64,000 bases of DNA, from NCBI RefSeq assembly GCF_016806695.1, contig NZ_WUED01000007.1, positions 826 through 64,825 of the forward strand, written 5' to 3'. The position numbers and the translations under genes are program-made. This document shows, piece after piece, positions 53,695 through 63,891 of the stretch; position 1 is the first letter of the stretch; each line of letters starts with the position of its first letter. This DNA is from Campylobacter bilis (GTDB lineage: Bacteria; Campylobacterota; Campylobacteria; Campylobacterales; Campylobacteraceae). The notes beneath the pieces are model-generated. The model ran no database searches. It worked only from the letters and a program-made list of their open reading frames with translations, and had not been told where the DNA came from.

Positions 53695-54762
53695 TTATAA
53701 ATTTTCTTTTTGTAAAGATTGGGCTTGATAATGAGTGATTAAAGGTTCTATAATCTCATCAAAAAGCCCATCTTGCATAATGGCATCTAAGCGATATAAG
53801 GTAAGATTGATGCGATGATCGCTGATGCGGTTTTGTGGGAAATTATAAGTGCGTATGCGTTCGCTTCTATCGCCGCTTCCTACTTGGGATTTTCTTGCTT
53901 GGCTTTCTAGGGCTAATCTTTGGCTTTCTTGTCTTTCATAAAGCCTTGCTTTTAAGACTTTCATAGCACTTTCTTTATTTTTGTGCTGGCTTTTTCCATC
54001 TTGATTGACTACTACTATGCCTGTAGGGATGTGGGTGATGCGCACTGCTGAATCGGTGGTATTTACACTTTGTCCTCCATGCCCTGAAGAACGCATAACA
54101 TCGATTTTAAGTTCATTGGGATTGATTTGGATTTCTATGTCATCAACTTCTGGCATAACTGCTACAGTGATAGCAGAAGTGTGGACGCGACCTTGAGATT
54201 CTGTTTGTGGAATGCGTTGGACCCGGTGTGTTCCACCTTCGTATTTTAATCTTGAATAAGCGCCTATACCTTTAACAAGCATAATGATTTCTTTAAATCC
54301 TCCTGCACTGCCTTCACTAGAACTTACGATTTCAAGTTTATAGCCGCGATTTTCAGCGTATCTTGCATAGGCTTTTACAAGATCTCCTACAAATAAAGAA
54401 GCCTCATCTCCGCCTGTACCTGCACGAATTTCAAGAAAAATATTTCTTTCATCATTAGGATCTTTAGGGATTAATAAAATTTTAAGCTCTTCTTCAAGCT
54501 TAGGTTTTAATTCTTCTAGCGTTTTTAATTCTTCTTTTGCAAGTTCTCCAAGATCACAATCATTGATTAAAATTTTGTTTTCTTCTATGTTTTGTAAGGT
54601 TTTGAGATATTCTTTAGCTTTTAAAACAATGGGTTGTAAATTTTTTTGTTCTTTAGAAAGTACAGTCATTTTGCTGATATCATTAATGATATCGGGGTTA
54701 CTAAGAAGAAGTTCTAATTCTTCAAAGCGTTTTAAAAAAGGATCTAGTTTGCTAGTTAACAT
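53695..54762 (-). CDS. prfA: Peptide chain release factor 1
   Basis: Ends translation at UAA and UAG. The 355-residue protein carries the catalytic GGQ in [20 protein letters not shown] (about 227-246) and the recognition-region [13 protein letters not shown]. The same operon direction and a 15-base gap link it to rpsT. Confidence 0.97.
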   Translation of the reverse strand: MLTSKLDPFLKRFEELELLLSNPDIINDISKMTVLSKEQKNLQPIVLKAKEYLKTLQNIEENKILINDCDLGELAKEELKTLEELKPKLEEELKILLIPKDPNDERNIFLEIRAGTGGDEASLFVGDLVKAYARYAENRGYKLEIVSSSEGSAGGFKEIIMLVKGIGAYSRLKYEGGTHRVQRIPQTESQGRVHTSAITVAVMPEVDDIEIQINPNELKIDVMRSSGHGGQSVNTTDSAVRITHIPTGIVVVNQDGKSQHKNKESAMKVLKARLYERQESQRLALESQARKSQVGSGDRSERIRTYNFPQNRISDHRINLTLYRLDAIMQDGLFDEIIEPLITHYQAQSLQKENL

Positions 54763-54777
54763 TAAAATTATAAGAAA

Positions 54778-55041
54778 TTATGCAATTTTATTTACCAAAA
54801 GGGCTAAACGACTTACGCGGCGAGATGCTGTTTGTTTTTTAAGAAAACCACGACTCACCATGGCATGAATGCTTTTATTTGCTATTTTTAAAGCTTCATT
54901 TGCAATATTTTTATCTCCTTTTGCAACAGCTTCTCTTACAGCTTTAGTGATATTTTTAAGTCTTGTTCTATAAAATCTATTTCTTTCTGTTTTTTTAATA
55001 GTTTGTCTTGCTCTTTTTTGAGCAGATTTATGGTTTGCCAT
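54778..55041 (-). CDS. rpsT: 30S ribosomal protein S20
   Basis: An 87-residue basic, helical protein starting [21 protein letters not shown], the S20 signature (ANxKSAxKRxRxxxxR). AAGGA lies upstream. Confidence 0.97.
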   Translation of the reverse strand: MANHKSAQKRARQTIKKTERNRFYRTRLKNITKAVREAVAKGDKNIANEALKIANKSIHAMVSRGFLKKQTASRRVSRLALLVNKIA

Positions 55042-55119
55042 TGATATTTTCCTTTTTTGAAATTAAAGACTAAATTATATAAGAATAAAATTTAAAATTT
55101 AATTAATTTAAGCAAAATT

Positions 55120-55623
55120 TCAAAATAAATCTTTTAAATTCATATCCCAGATTAAAAGATTAAAGCGTGTTAAAAATCCATAAATCACCGCAGTTAACAA
55201 ACCAGCAAATAATCCTGCTAGCATATCATCAAGCATCACGCCTAAGCCGCCTTTGATTTTTTTATCTACTTTACCGATGATAGAAGGTTTAGTAATATCA
55301 AAAAATCTAAATAAAATAAAGGCTATGATAAAATTGATTATGGAATTTTCACTACTTGATGCTATAGCACAAGCAAGAAAAACTCCAGCAACTTCGTCAA
55401 TAACTATGTGTTTATCATCATGAGTGCCTGTTTTGTTTTCATAATCATCTATAATGCGTATGCTTAAAAGAAAAATCAAAATGCTTAGTAAGAATAAAGT
55501 AGAGCTTCCTAAGTATTTGAGTATAAAAAAAGCAGGAAGTAAAGCCGCGATAGTTCCACAAGTGCCGCTTGCTTTTTTGGCACAGCCTGAATAAAAAAAG
55601 GTTAAAAATAATTTTTGCATCAT
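55120..55623 (-). CDS. pgpA: Phosphatidylglycerophosphatase A
   Basis: Removes phosphate from phosphatidylglycerophosphate. The 167-residue protein has ASGTCGTIAALLPA and HDDKHIVIDEVAGVFLA, the PgpA catalytic signature (Asp and Glu), and GVMLDDMLAGLFAG, with membrane helices between. Confidence 0.94.
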   Translation of the reverse strand: MMQKLFLTFFYSGCAKKASGTCGTIAALLPAFFILKYLGSSTLFLLSILIFLLSIRIIDDYENKTGTHDDKHIVIDEVAGVFLACAIASSSENSIINFIIAFILFRFFDITKPSIIGKVDKKIKGGLGVMLDDMLAGLFAGLLTAVIYGFLTRFNLLIWDMNLKDLF

Positions 55624-55625
55624 AT

Positions 55626-56786
55626 TTACACCATATAAGACATTTGATGAATTTCTAGAAGTTTTTGATAGAATTCTTCATCATTTTTGTATTCTAAAAT
55701 CCCATCTGTTGGGAAAAGATCATTGTACATTTTTTGCATATTTTTTAATCTATGAGGAAAAAGAGAGCTTAAGATTATACTAGATACTTCTTTGCGCATA
55801 AAAATTGCTGGAGGGATGATGCCTGCTCTTAATAAGTCTTTTAAAGATTGGGAATTATAATGTAAATGATGATGGCAGCCATGAGGACAAGATCTTGTAC
55901 TTACAATCATGCGGCATTGATCGCAAAATACAAATTCAGGTAAAACAATCACTTCTATACCATAATCTTTAGAAAAATCATCAAGTATGGTTTTGGGCTG
56001 ATTTGCATCATAAAACATCCCAAGGCCTGCGTGATTTTGTGTCACGACAAGTTTAGTGCAGCCTAAGCTTTTTGCAATAATGCTTTCTAAGCCCGGATTT
56101 AAATGCGCATGAAAAATATGTATGTCTTTTAAAGGAAAAATAAAAATCCTATCTGGTGGTAAATAATTTTTTATAAATTGTTTTAAATATTTTTCTTTAA
56201 GTATGAAATCTAAACCATTATTTTCATAAGATTCTATTAAAAAAATAACCACTAAATCCGCCTTATCTATAGTCCAACGAAACATTCTTTCATGGGCTCT
56301 ATGCAAGGGATCAAAACTTGAAACTATAGCGGTGATTTTTTGGGCGTTTAGATTGTTTTTTACTTGTTGAAAATTTTCTTTTATTTTTTTAATTTGAGAA
56401 TCATAAATTTCTATTTCTCCGCTTATATAAGTTGTGCTTATATCTTCTAAAGAACAAGTATGAGGGCTGAAAATATCAGAAAAGTTTTTATTGTTTTTGA
56501 ATTTGCCTTTGAAGTTTATATGGCCTATTGTTTTTTCTTTGAGTACAAGATCGATTTGATTTCCAGTTTTAATACCATTTAGTATATCTTGAGCATTTTT
56601 TGGTGCAAAACTTAAAGGGTAAGGAAAGCTTTCGCCTTTAAATTTCCCTGTTTTGACGATTTCATTGACTTCTTTTTCTGTCATTAAGTGGGTACAATCG
56701 CCCAATAAGCCTTCTTTGATAAGGGATAAAATGCTTAATTCATTTTGATCTATAAAGATGGTTTTATTTTTTCTTGCTGATTTCAT
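55626..56786 (-). CDS. ATP-sulfurylase-like nucleotidyltransferase family protein
   Basis: A 386-residue protein. N-terminal part has the ATP-sulfurylase PUA-like segment (GDCTHLMTEKEVNEIV, ISGEIEIY). The core has SFDPLHRAHERMF (about 153-165) where genuine enzymes read QTRNPLHRAHE: HxAH is kept but Gln-Thr-Arg-Asn is changed. A C-terminal zinc motif CDQCRMIVSTRSCPHGCHHH and DLLRAGIIPPAIFMRKEV follow the archaeal-type Sat pattern. No APS kinase or other sulfate genes are adjacent. Activity on sulfate is doubtful. The gene overlaps cemR. Confidence 0.7.
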   Translation of the reverse strand: MKSARKNKTIFIDQNELSILSLIKEGLLGDCTHLMTEKEVNEIVKTGKFKGESFPYPLSFAPKNAQDILNGIKTGNQIDLVLKEKTIGHINFKGKFKNNKNFSDIFSPHTCSLEDISTTYISGEIEIYDSQIKKIKENFQQVKNNLNAQKITAIVSSFDPLHRAHERMFRWTIDKADLVVIFLIESYENNGLDFILKEKYLKQFIKNYLPPDRIFIFPLKDIHIFHAHLNPGLESIIAKSLGCTKLVVTQNHAGLGMFYDANQPKTILDDFSKDYGIEVIVLPEFVFCDQCRMIVSTRSCPHGCHHHLHYNSQSLKDLLRAGIIPPAIFMRKEVSSIILSSLFPHRLKNMQKMYNDLFPTDGILEYKNDEEFYQKLLEIHQMSYMV

Positions 56787-57651
56787 ACTTTTTCCTTTTT
56801 TCCCATAAAGACTTGCGTGAAATGCCTAATTTTTTGGAAAGATCAGTATCTGGGAAAATACTTTGATAGTTTATAATGATATATTTTACGTACTCATCTA
56901 TAGTCAAAATTTCATTACTATCTATATTTTTTTCATTATCATTTAAATTAATACAATTGATATTTAAATCATCTATATTTGAATTAGTATGCAAGATAAC
57001 ATTTTTATTTTGTATGAATTCTAAAAGCTTTTCTTTTTCAGCTGCTTTTAATGCTTGAAAATTACTCAAAAATAAAAGATTGTTTTCTGTAGGAAGCTTC
57101 ATAGCTTTTTCTACAGAATTGGTAATGGTAAGATCGATAAAAGAAAGGGTGATATCATACTCATTTATATAGTTAAATACAAAAGCATCAGCACTACTTT
57201 GTTTATTAGATTTGAGTATGAGAGGGAGTTTTAATTTTTTATAATTATAATCAGAAATTTGAACTGTTTCTAATCGTGATTTGATATAGTTTTGATAGGC
57301 TTTATTAAGGATTGAAAGTTTTCTAAAATCTTGATAATGTTTGATTTTTCTGATAAGTTCTTCTATCATAAAAGGCTTTTGGATATAGTCGCTAGCACCT
57401 AGTTTTAAAGGGTTTGAGACTGTATCTGTGCTTATGTAAGCTATGAGTAAAATAATAATACTGTGTTTAAAATGCACCACAGCTTTTAAAAAATTATTCG
57501 TATTAGTAGAAAGTAATATTATATCATAATATTTTTCTTGATTGTATTCATCAAACGAGCTGATAATTTCACAATGATATCCAGCATTGCTTAATTTAAT
57601 ACTAATACTTTGTGCTAAATAAATTTCATTTTCTATAATTAAAACTTTCAT
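56764..57651 (-). CDS. cemR: Atypical response regulator CemR (HP1021 family)
   Basis: A 295-residue regulator with a receiver-like domain (about 1-115, MKVLIIENEIYLAQSISIKL; GASDYIQKPFMIEELI) and a C-terminal Fis-like helix-turn-helix (DTDLSKKLGISRKSLWEKRKKYEI). The phospho-acceptor site reads DIILLSTN, Ser where Asp is expected, so control is not by phosphorylation. The HP1021/CemR family is established as a regulator of energy metabolism in Campylobacteria. The ATG at 57651 overlaps the ispDF stop (ATGA). A TTG at 57663 is the alternative. Confidence 0.85.
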   Translation of the reverse strand: MKVLIIENEIYLAQSISIKLSNAGYHCEIISSFDEYNQEKYYDIILLSTNTNNFLKAVVHFKHSIIILLIAYISTDTVSNPLKLGASDYIQKPFMIEELIRKIKHYQDFRKLSILNKAYQNYIKSRLETVQISDYNYKKLKLPLILKSNKQSSADAFVFNYINEYDITLSFIDLTITNSVEKAMKLPTENNLLFLSNFQALKAAEKEKLLEFIQNKNVILHTNSNIDDLNINCINLNDNEKNIDSNEILTIDEYVKYIIINYQSIFPDTDLSKKLGISRKSLWEKRKKYEISKKK

Positions 57652-58763
57652 AATCTTGTCCAATCAAAATATTTTAAATTTACACTGCTAAGTACAGCTA
57701 TGCCTTCTTCTCTACCAATAAAACCTAGTTTTTCAGTAGTAGTGGCTTTAACATTTACCCTAAATTCTTCAATATTTAGAGTATGGGCTATGTTTTTTTC
57801 CATGGCCTGTTTAAAATCTTTAAGTTTTGGGGTTTGTGCTATGACGCAAATGTCTATATTTACGAGTTCAAAACCCACTTCTTTTACCTTGTCATAAACT
57901 TGTTTTAAAAGTTTCATAGAATCAGCATTTTTAAATTTCATATCTGTATCAGGATAAAGTTCTCCTATGTCTTTAAGCCCTGCTGCACCTAAAATCGCAT
58001 CACTTAGAGCATGGGCTAAAACATCTCCATCACTATGGGCTTTTAAACCCATACTAGGATGGATTAATACTCCGGCTAAAAGCAAGGGTCGCTTTTGGCC
58101 AAATTCATGCACATCAAAGCCATTACCAATGAAAATTTCAAAGCTAGGTTTAGGAAGATTAAGCTTTTTTAAATCATCTTTGAAAGTGAGTTTTTTTGCA
58201 TTTTCTTCTCCTTCTATGTACCAAATTTTACCCCCTATAGCCTTTATTGCAGTGCTATCGTCTGTAAATTCTAGGTTTTGATTAAGGGCTTTTTTAAGAA
58301 GTTTGGTTTTAGAAATTTGAGGGGTTTGGATGAGTTTGATTTTTTCTCTTTGTAAGGCTTGATCATTAAAAAGTGTTGTATCTGTTATTTTTAAAACAGG
58401 GGTAATGCAATCTGCTTTATCTATGTTTTCAATCAAACGATCAAATAAATTTTTACTGATCATTACTCTTGCTGCATCACTTACCATTACAAATTCACTC
58501 TCAACAAGTTCAAGTGCTTTTTTTAATGAGTGTGCACGCGTATTGCCTCCTTCTACAAATTCGTAACTTTTGGTAAATTTTTTCATATAAGAAACATCAT
58601 TAGAAGCAATGATTATTTTTTTAAAAGGATAAAAAGAACTTAAATTTTTTGTTGCATAAAGCCAAAGCGGATCAGATCCAAGGCGTAAAAATTGTTTTTT
58701 TACCCCAGTATTAAATCGTGTAGAATTTCCAGCAGCTAGTATAATGAGGCTAATTTCGTTCAC
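57648..58763 (-). CDS. ispDF: Bifunctional IspD/IspF (MEP isoprenoid pathway)
   Basis: A 371-residue fusion. N-terminal IspD (LAAGNSTRFNTGVKKQFL, SDAARVMIS, DDSTAIKAIGG) makes CDP-methylerythritol. C-terminal IspF (about 210-371: GFDVHEFGQKRPLLLAG, HSDGDVLAHALSDAILGAAGLKDIG) makes the cyclodiphosphate, with its zinc ligands DxH...H. The fusion is typical of epsilonproteobacteria. It feeds IspA. Confidence 0.96.
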   Translation of the reverse strand: MNEISLIILAAGNSTRFNTGVKKQFLRLGSDPLWLYATKNLSSFYPFKKIIIASNDVSYMKKFTKSYEFVEGGNTRAHSLKKALELVESEFVMVSDAARVMISKNLFDRLIENIDKADCITPVLKITDTTLFNDQALQREKIKLIQTPQISKTKLLKKALNQNLEFTDDSTAIKAIGGKIWYIEGEENAKKLTFKDDLKKLNLPKPSFEIFIGNGFDVHEFGQKRPLLLAGVLIHPSMGLKAHSDGDVLAHALSDAILGAAGLKDIGELYPDTDMKFKNADSMKLLKQVYDKVKEVGFELVNIDICVIAQTPKLKDFKQAMEKNIAHTLNIEEFRVNVKATTTEKLGFIGREEGIAVLSSVNLKYFDWTRL

Positions 58764-58887
58764 TTTATTGATCCTCTTTTTTCAATATCGTTGATTTTTG
58801 TAATGTTACCATATTATACACTTATAAAAAGCTAAATTTTATAATTTTATTAGTAAAATTGATCTTTTAAAAATTCAAGGAAAAAAG

Positions 58888-60000
58888 ATGAAAGAACAAA
58901 TTTTAAACAAATTAAAAGATGTCAAATATCCTGGTTTTGAAAAGGATATAGTGAGTTTTAATTTTGTCAAAGATATTAAGGTTGAAGATAATAATGCAAG
59001 CATCGATATAGAAATTGTTTCTGCAAATCCTGAAGTAGCTACTCAAATCCGTGAAAGTGTGCAACAGGCTTTATCGAGTTTGGCTTTAAAAAACTTAGCC
59101 TTAAACATCATCACTCCAAAAATTCCTGAAGAAAAAAGCAATTCAAGAAGCGGGAAAAACATCGTCCCACAAGTTAAAAATTTCATCATGGTTTCAAGCG
59201 GAAAAGGCGGGGTAGGTAAGTCTACAACCACAGTGAATTTAGCTATTAGCATGGCTAAAATGGGTAAAAAAGTAGGGATTTTAGACGCTGATATTTATGG
59301 TCCAAATATCCCAAGAATGCTAGGTGAAACTAAAACTCAAGCTGAAGTAGTAGGGCAAAGATTAAGGCCAATTTTAAGCCATGGAGTTTATATGATGAGT
59401 ATGGGGGTTTTAATCGAAGAAGGACAAGGCCTTATGTGGAGGGGTGCGATGATTATGAAAGCGATTGAACAATTGCTTGCTGATGTGATTTGGCCTGAAC
59501 TTGATGTATTGTTTTTAGATATGCCTCCAGGAACAGGTGATGCACAAATTACTTCTGCGCAAAGCATACCTATTACTGCAGGGGTTTGTGTAAGTACTCC
59601 TCAAATAGTCTCTTTAGATGATAGTAAAAGAGCTTTAGATATGTTTAATAAACTGCATATTCCTATTGCTGGTGTTGTTGAAAATATGAGCGGTTTTTTA
59701 TGTCCTGATAATGGCAAAGAATATGATATTTTTGGTAAGGGTACGGCTTTAGCTGTTATGGCACAAGATTATAAAAGCGAAGTTTTAGCACAAATTCCTA
59801 TTGAAATGATAATAAGAGAAGGTTCAGATGAAGGCAAGCCTGTAAGCTTTTATCACCCTCAAAGTGTGAGTTCAAAACGCTATTTGATAGCGGCTGAAAA
59901 AATTTGGGATTTTATAGAAAAGATTAATGATAAAGGTGGCGCAGATAATTCTGCTATTCAACCTGTGATGAATGGTAAAAGTGCCTGTTCGTCGCATTAA
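58888..60000 (+). CDS. mrp: Mrp/ApbC-family iron-sulfur carrier ATPase
   Basis: A 370-residue cytosolic protein: N-terminal DUF59 domain (QILNKLKDVKYPGFEKDIV), deviant Walker A SGKGGVGKSTTTVN (about 104-117), DADIYGPNIPRMLG, DMPPGTGDAQ and GVVENMSGFLCP. Delivers iron-sulfur clusters to apo-proteins. CAAGGA upstream. Divergent from ispDF. Confidence 0.95.
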   Translation: MKEQILNKLKDVKYPGFEKDIVSFNFVKDIKVEDNNASIDIEIVSANPEVATQIRESVQQALSSLALKNLALNIITPKIPEEKSNSRSGKNIVPQVKNFIMVSSGKGGVGKSTTTVNLAISMAKMGKKVGILDADIYGPNIPRMLGETKTQAEVVGQRLRPILSHGVYMMSMGVLIEEGQGLMWRGAMIMKAIEQLLADVIWPELDVLFLDMPPGTGDAQITSAQSIPITAGVCVSTPQIVSLDDSKRALDMFNKLHIPIAGVVENMSGFLCPDNGKEYDIFGKGTALAVMAQDYKSEVLAQIPIEMIIREGSDEGKPVSFYHPQSVSSKRYLIAAEKIWDFIEKINDKGGADNSAIQPVMNGKSACSSH

Positions 60001-60024
60001 ATTTATTAATAAGGATAAAGAAAA

Positions 60025-61185
60025 ATGATTAATACTAAAGAAGATTTTTTACTTTTAATCAAGCAAATTGAACAAAAAAGCGGATACAGACAAGCTAAGG
60101 CTTTTGGTATAGCTAGGCTTGATAGGGGTCAGCTTAATAAAAATAAAATTTTACAAGCAAGCTTTGCTTTGGTTAATTATGAGCAAAATTTTGCATCCGC
60201 AGCAATTATGCTTGAAGCTTTTATGCAAAGGGGCGTAGAAATTGATTTTAATGCGAGTGAATGCGTACAGGTTTTAAAGCTAGAAGATATTGATTTTGCG
60301 CTTTCGTGTTTTAAGCCTTTTTTAGAAGAGGAAGGACATCAAAATATTGATCTTTTAAAGATTATTAAAGATAAGTTTAAAGATGATGAGTTTGCTTTTG
60401 TTTGTCTTTTCGAAGATAAAGAGCCTTTAAGTGTAGAAAGTGCTTATCTTAAGCTTTATTTGCTTTCTACTAAGAAAGTTCCTTTAAGAAGCATTAATTT
60501 AAATGGTATTTTTGGGCTTTTAAGCAATGTAGCTTGGAGTGATGATAGGCCCATTGAACTTGAATATTTAAGAGCAAATGAAATGCGTTTAAAAATGAGT
60601 AATCAATATCCAAAAATCGATTTTGTGGATAAATTTCCAAGATTTTTAGCCCATATTATTCCTGAAGATAATACAAGAATTTTAGAAAGTTCTAAAGTAA
60701 GAATGGGTGCTTCTTTAGCTCCAGGAAGTACTGTAATGCCAGGTGCTTCTTATGTGAATTTTAATGCGGGCACAACGGGGGCTTGTATGATTGAAGGACG
60801 TATTAGTTCAAGTGCTATTGTAGGCGAGGGATCTGATGTGGGTGGTGGAGCTTCTATTTTGGGTGTGTTAAGTGGAACCAGTGGTAATGCTATAAGTGTG
60901 GGCAAAGCTTGCCTTTTAGGAGCTAATTCAGTCACGGGCATTCCTTTAGGGGATCATTGTATTGTGGATGCAGGTATTGCGGTGCTAGAAGGTACAAAGT
61001 TTTTACTTAAAGATGCTCAAGAGCTTGCAAAACTAAATCCTGAGTTTGTTTTTGATAAAGAAATTTATAAAGGCTTAGAGCTTAAAGGACTTAAAGGACT
61101 TCATTTCCGTCAAGATTCTATTAGTGGTGCTATGATAGTAAGTCTTAATAAAAAAGTAATCAAACTAAATGAGGCTTTGCATTAG
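60025..61185 (+). CDS. dapD: Tetrahydrodipicolinate N-succinyltransferase
   Basis: Lysine and diaminopimelate synthesis by the succinylase branch, giving the residue MurE adds. The 386-residue protein is the long epsilonproteobacterial DapD: an N-terminal extension of about 200 residues and a left-handed beta helix (about 225-330: RMGASLAPGSTVMPGAS, GASILGVLSGTSGNAIS, ANSVTGIPLGDHC). AAGGA upstream. Confidence 0.92.
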   Translation: MINTKEDFLLLIKQIEQKSGYRQAKAFGIARLDRGQLNKNKILQASFALVNYEQNFASAAIMLEAFMQRGVEIDFNASECVQVLKLEDIDFALSCFKPFLEEEGHQNIDLLKIIKDKFKDDEFAFVCLFEDKEPLSVESAYLKLYLLSTKKVPLRSINLNGIFGLLSNVAWSDDRPIELEYLRANEMRLKMSNQYPKIDFVDKFPRFLAHIIPEDNTRILESSKVRMGASLAPGSTVMPGASYVNFNAGTTGACMIEGRISSSAIVGEGSDVGGGASILGVLSGTSGNAISVGKACLLGANSVTGIPLGDHCIVDAGIAVLEGTKFLLKDAQELAKLNPEFVFDKEIYKGLELKGLKGLHFRQDSISGAMIVSLNKKVIKLNEALH

Positions 61186-61209
61186 ACATAAAGTTTTAAG
61201 CTTTATGTC
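61185..61209. terminator. Bidirectional terminator shared by dapD and hisIE
   Basis: GACATAAAG (61185-61193) and CTTTATGTC (61201-61209) form a perfect 9-bp stem over a 7-base loop. It begins in the dapD stop codon and reaches into the last hisIE codons, so both converging genes end inside it. Confidence 0.65.
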
Positions 61210-61819
61210 TTTGCTTAAGCTTAGAAATTACATCCCCAAAATTTAAATTCACATCAGCGAGTAAAACACTTAAATGATATACTAAATCCGCTGCTTCGCA
61301 AAGGAGTTCATCTTTATCTTTAACAGTGGCAGCTAAAGCTGTTTCTACTGCTTCTTCGCCTACTTTTTGTGCGATACGTTTTGTGCCGCTTTTAAAAAGT
61401 TTTGCAGTGTAAGAATTGTTTTCATCGGCATTTTTGCGTGAGTTGATTAGCCTTTGTAATCTTGCTAAAAAGACAAAATCTAGGTTTTTAGAAAGCTTTT
61501 CAAAGCAAGAAATATTACCTGTGTGGCAAGTAGGTCCTGTGGGATTGACTGCAATTAAAAGCGTGTCATTGTCACAATCTAAGCTTAAATCGACTATATT
61601 TAAGAAATTGCCACTTTGTTCACCTTTCATCCAAAGACGGTTTTTAGTACGTGAAAAAAAGACTACTTTAGAGCTTTGTAAGCTTTTCTCTAGGGCTTTT
61701 TCATCCATGAAACCTAGCATTAAAACTTCGCAGCTTTGTGCATCTTGTATGATTACAGGAAGGAGTCCATTTACTTTTTGCCATGCGATTTGTTTATTTA
61801 ATTCTTTAAAATTGTGCAT
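61196..61819 (-). CDS. hisIE: Bifunctional HisIE
   Basis: Phosphoribosyl-AMP cyclohydrolase and phosphoribosyl-ATP pyrophosphatase, histidine steps 2 and 3. The 207-residue fusion: HisI half with KTKNRLWMKGEQSGN-type RTKNRLWMKGEQSGN, DCDNDTLLI and GPTCHTGNISCF (zinc Cys/His), HisE half with YTAKLFKSGTKRIAQKVGEEAVETALA. One base downstream of hisF. Confidence 0.95.
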   Translation of the reverse strand: MHNFKELNKQIAWQKVNGLLPVIIQDAQSCEVLMLGFMDEKALEKSLQSSKVVFFSRTKNRLWMKGEQSGNFLNIVDLSLDCDNDTLLIAVNPTGPTCHTGNISCFEKLSKNLDFVFLARLQRLINSRKNADENNSYTAKLFKSGTKRIAQKVGEEAVETALAATVKDKDELLCEAADLVYHLSVLLADVNLNFGDVISKLKQRHKA

Positions 61820-61820
61820 T

Positions 61821-62588
61821 TTATATCCTTATATTTAAGCCTTGATTTTTAAGATAAATTTTAAGTTCTTTAATGTCTATAAGCTTTTCATGAAAAACAG
61901 AAGCAGCCAAAGCTCCTTCTACACCTAGTTTGAAAGCTTCTAAGAAGTGTTTCATTGTCCCAGCGCCACCGCTTGCTATTAGAGGGATTTTGCAAAGTTG
62001 CTTTGCTTGGTGTAATTGTTCTAAATCATAGCCATTTTTTACCCCATCTTGATTCATCATGTTTAAAACAATTTCGCCTGCACCTAGATCTTGGACTTGT
62101 TTAATCCATTCAAGAGTGCTTTTTCCACTGTGTTGGCTTGTGTTTTCATCCCCTGTGTATTTAAAAACCTTTAAATTTCCTTGTTCATCTTTAAAACTGT
62201 CTATGCCTACTACTATGCATTGTACTCCAAAACTTTTGGCTAGGTGAGTGATGAGTTTAGGATCGTTTAAAGCAGGAGAATTAATAGAAATTTTATCAGC
62301 TCCATTGGCTAAAAGTTCAGCAGCATCTTCTAGGCTTTTTATACCTCCTGCGACACAAAAAGGTATATTGATATTTTTTGCTACTTCTTCAACCCATTTT
62401 CTAGAAATTCTTTCTTTTCTAGCACTAGCTGTTATATCATAAAATACAAGTTCGTCTATTCCGTTTTGACAATAATATCGGGCAAGTTCTACAATATCTC
62501 CCATATACTTGTGATTTTTAAATTGTATTCCTTTTACTACCTTGCCATCTTTTACATCTAAACATGCAATTATGCGTTTTGTAAGCAT
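61821..62588 (-). CDS. hisF: Imidazole glycerol phosphate synthase subunit HisF
   Basis: Cyclase subunit, a 255-residue beta-alpha barrel: [20 protein letters not shown] (catalytic Asp), [52 protein letters not shown] (second Asp; HisF usually reads LNSMDRDG) and ASGGAG. It overlaps hisA by 19 bases. From memory, C. jejuni has an extra gene (Cj1602) between hisA and hisF. It is absent here. Confidence 0.94.
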   Translation of the reverse strand: MLTKRIIACLDVKDGKVVKGIQFKNHKYMGDIVELARYYCQNGIDELVFYDITASARKERISRKWVEEVAKNINIPFCVAGGIKSLEDAAELLANGADKISINSPALNDPKLITHLAKSFGVQCIVVGIDSFKDEQGNLKVFKYTGDENTSQHSGKSTLEWIKQVQDLGAGEIVLNMMNQDGVKNGYDLEQLHQAKQLCKIPLIASGGAGTMKHFLEAFKLGVEGALAASVFHEKLIDIKELKIYLKNQGLNIRI

Positions 62589-63307
62589 TTGATTCCTTCT
62601 TCTACGCTAAAAACTTTATCGAGTAAAGCTTTTCCTACTATTATTTTGTCACAAATTCCTTTGAGTTTTTTAAGATCTTCTAGCTTTGCTATGCCTCCAC
62701 TTGCCTGTATATGAATGTGAGGAAAGATTTCATGGATAAGTTTGTAAAGCTTAATATTAGGTCCTTGCATAGTGCCATCTTTGGAAATGTCTGTGCAAAG
62801 TATGTGTTTTAAACCCTTTGCACTGTAAAAATCTAAAACTTCCATGAGTTTTTTATCGCTTGTTTCTTGCCAAGCGTTTATGGCTATTACATAATCGTCT
62901 TTTAAAATAGTATCTAAAGCAAAAACTATAGCCTCATTGCCAAATTCTTTTAAAATTTCTATACAGAGATTGGGATTTTTTATTGTTATTGATCCAACGA
63001 CGACGCGTTTTACTCCGCAATCAAGCAAAGATTTTATTTCTTCTTTGGTGCGTATACCCCCACCTACTTGTAAGTTAGCTTTGATTTCTTGACTTAGTTG
63101 TTTTATTAAGTTAAGTTGTCTTTTACTAGGATCTTTTGCCCCTGTTAAATCCACTAAGTGCAATTCTTTTGCACCTGCTTTTTCGTATTCTTGTAATTTT
63201 TCTAAGGCTTTGTATTGATATATTTTTTTTTGATTATAATCTCCTTTGATAAGACGTACTACTTGACCATCTATGAGATCAAGGGCGGGGATTATTTGTG
63301 TTGTCAT
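62570..63307 (-). CDS. hisA: ProFAR isomerase HisA
   Basis: A 245-residue barrel: [20 protein letters not shown] (catalytic Asp), [51 protein letters not shown] (second Asp) and [11 protein letters not shown]. It overlaps hisH (ATGA) upstream and hisF downstream. Confidence 0.95.
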   Translation of the reverse strand: MTTQIIPALDLIDGQVVRLIKGDYNQKKIYQYKALEKLQEYEKAGAKELHLVDLTGAKDPSKRQLNLIKQLSQEIKANLQVGGGIRTKEEIKSLLDCGVKRVVVGSITIKNPNLCIEILKEFGNEAIVFALDTILKDDYVIAINAWQETSDKKLMEVLDFYSAKGLKHILCTDISKDGTMQGPNIKLYKLIHEIFPHIHIQASGGIAKLEDLKKLKGICDKIIVGKALLDKVFSVEEGIKCLQNA

Positions 63308-63891
63308 CCTATATCCTTAATGAAATTTGAAATTAAAATTTCTCCTGCTTCTCCACTTCTTTCAGGATGAAATTGCACCCCATAAAAATTATTTTTCATC
63401 ACACTCGCGCTAAATTTTTGAGCATACTCACAATTTGCAATGGTATATTTTCCAAGTTCTACGCAATAACTGTGGACAAAATAAAAATATTCTCCGTTTA
63501 AATTCTTAAATAAAGCATGAGAGCTAAAAACTTGATTCCAACCCATGTGTGGAAAGCTAAAAGTTTCTTTAGCTTTAAATTTTTGGGTATTAAAATCTAT
63601 AATATTTAGGGTTTGTTGGGATAATTCTTCTGAAAATTTACCCAAAATTTGCATTCCTAGACAAATGCCTAGAAGTGGTTTTTTTGTATTTTTTATAAAA
63701 TCAATGAGTTGAAATTTTTTTAAATTATTCATGGCTTGTTTTGCTGTGCCTACTCCGGGTAAGAAAAGTTTGTCCGCGCTTTGAAGAGTTTGTAAATCTT
63801 TGCTGATTTGGGCATTAAAACCCAATCTGTCTAGACAGAATTTTAAAGAAGCTAAATTCGCACAAGCTGTATCAATGATGATGATTTTCAT
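63304..63891 (-). CDS. hisH: Imidazole glycerol phosphate synthase glutaminase subunit HisH
   Basis: Class I glutaminase feeding ammonia to HisF. The 195-residue protein has [11 protein letters not shown] (oxyanion strand), [12 protein letters not shown] with the nucleophile Cys (about 77), and [11 protein letters not shown] with the His-Glu pair. AAAGGAG precedes the ATG, which overlaps the upstream gene's stop. Confidence 0.95.
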   Translation of the reverse strand: MKIIIIDTACANLASLKFCLDRLGFNAQISKDLQTLQSADKLFLPGVGTAKQAMNNLKKFQLIDFIKNTKKPLLGICLGMQILGKFSEELSQQTLNIIDFNTQKFKAKETFSFPHMGWNQVFSSHALFKNLNGEYFYFVHSYCVELGKYTIANCEYAQKFSASVMKNNFYGVQFHPERSGEAGEILISNFIKDIG

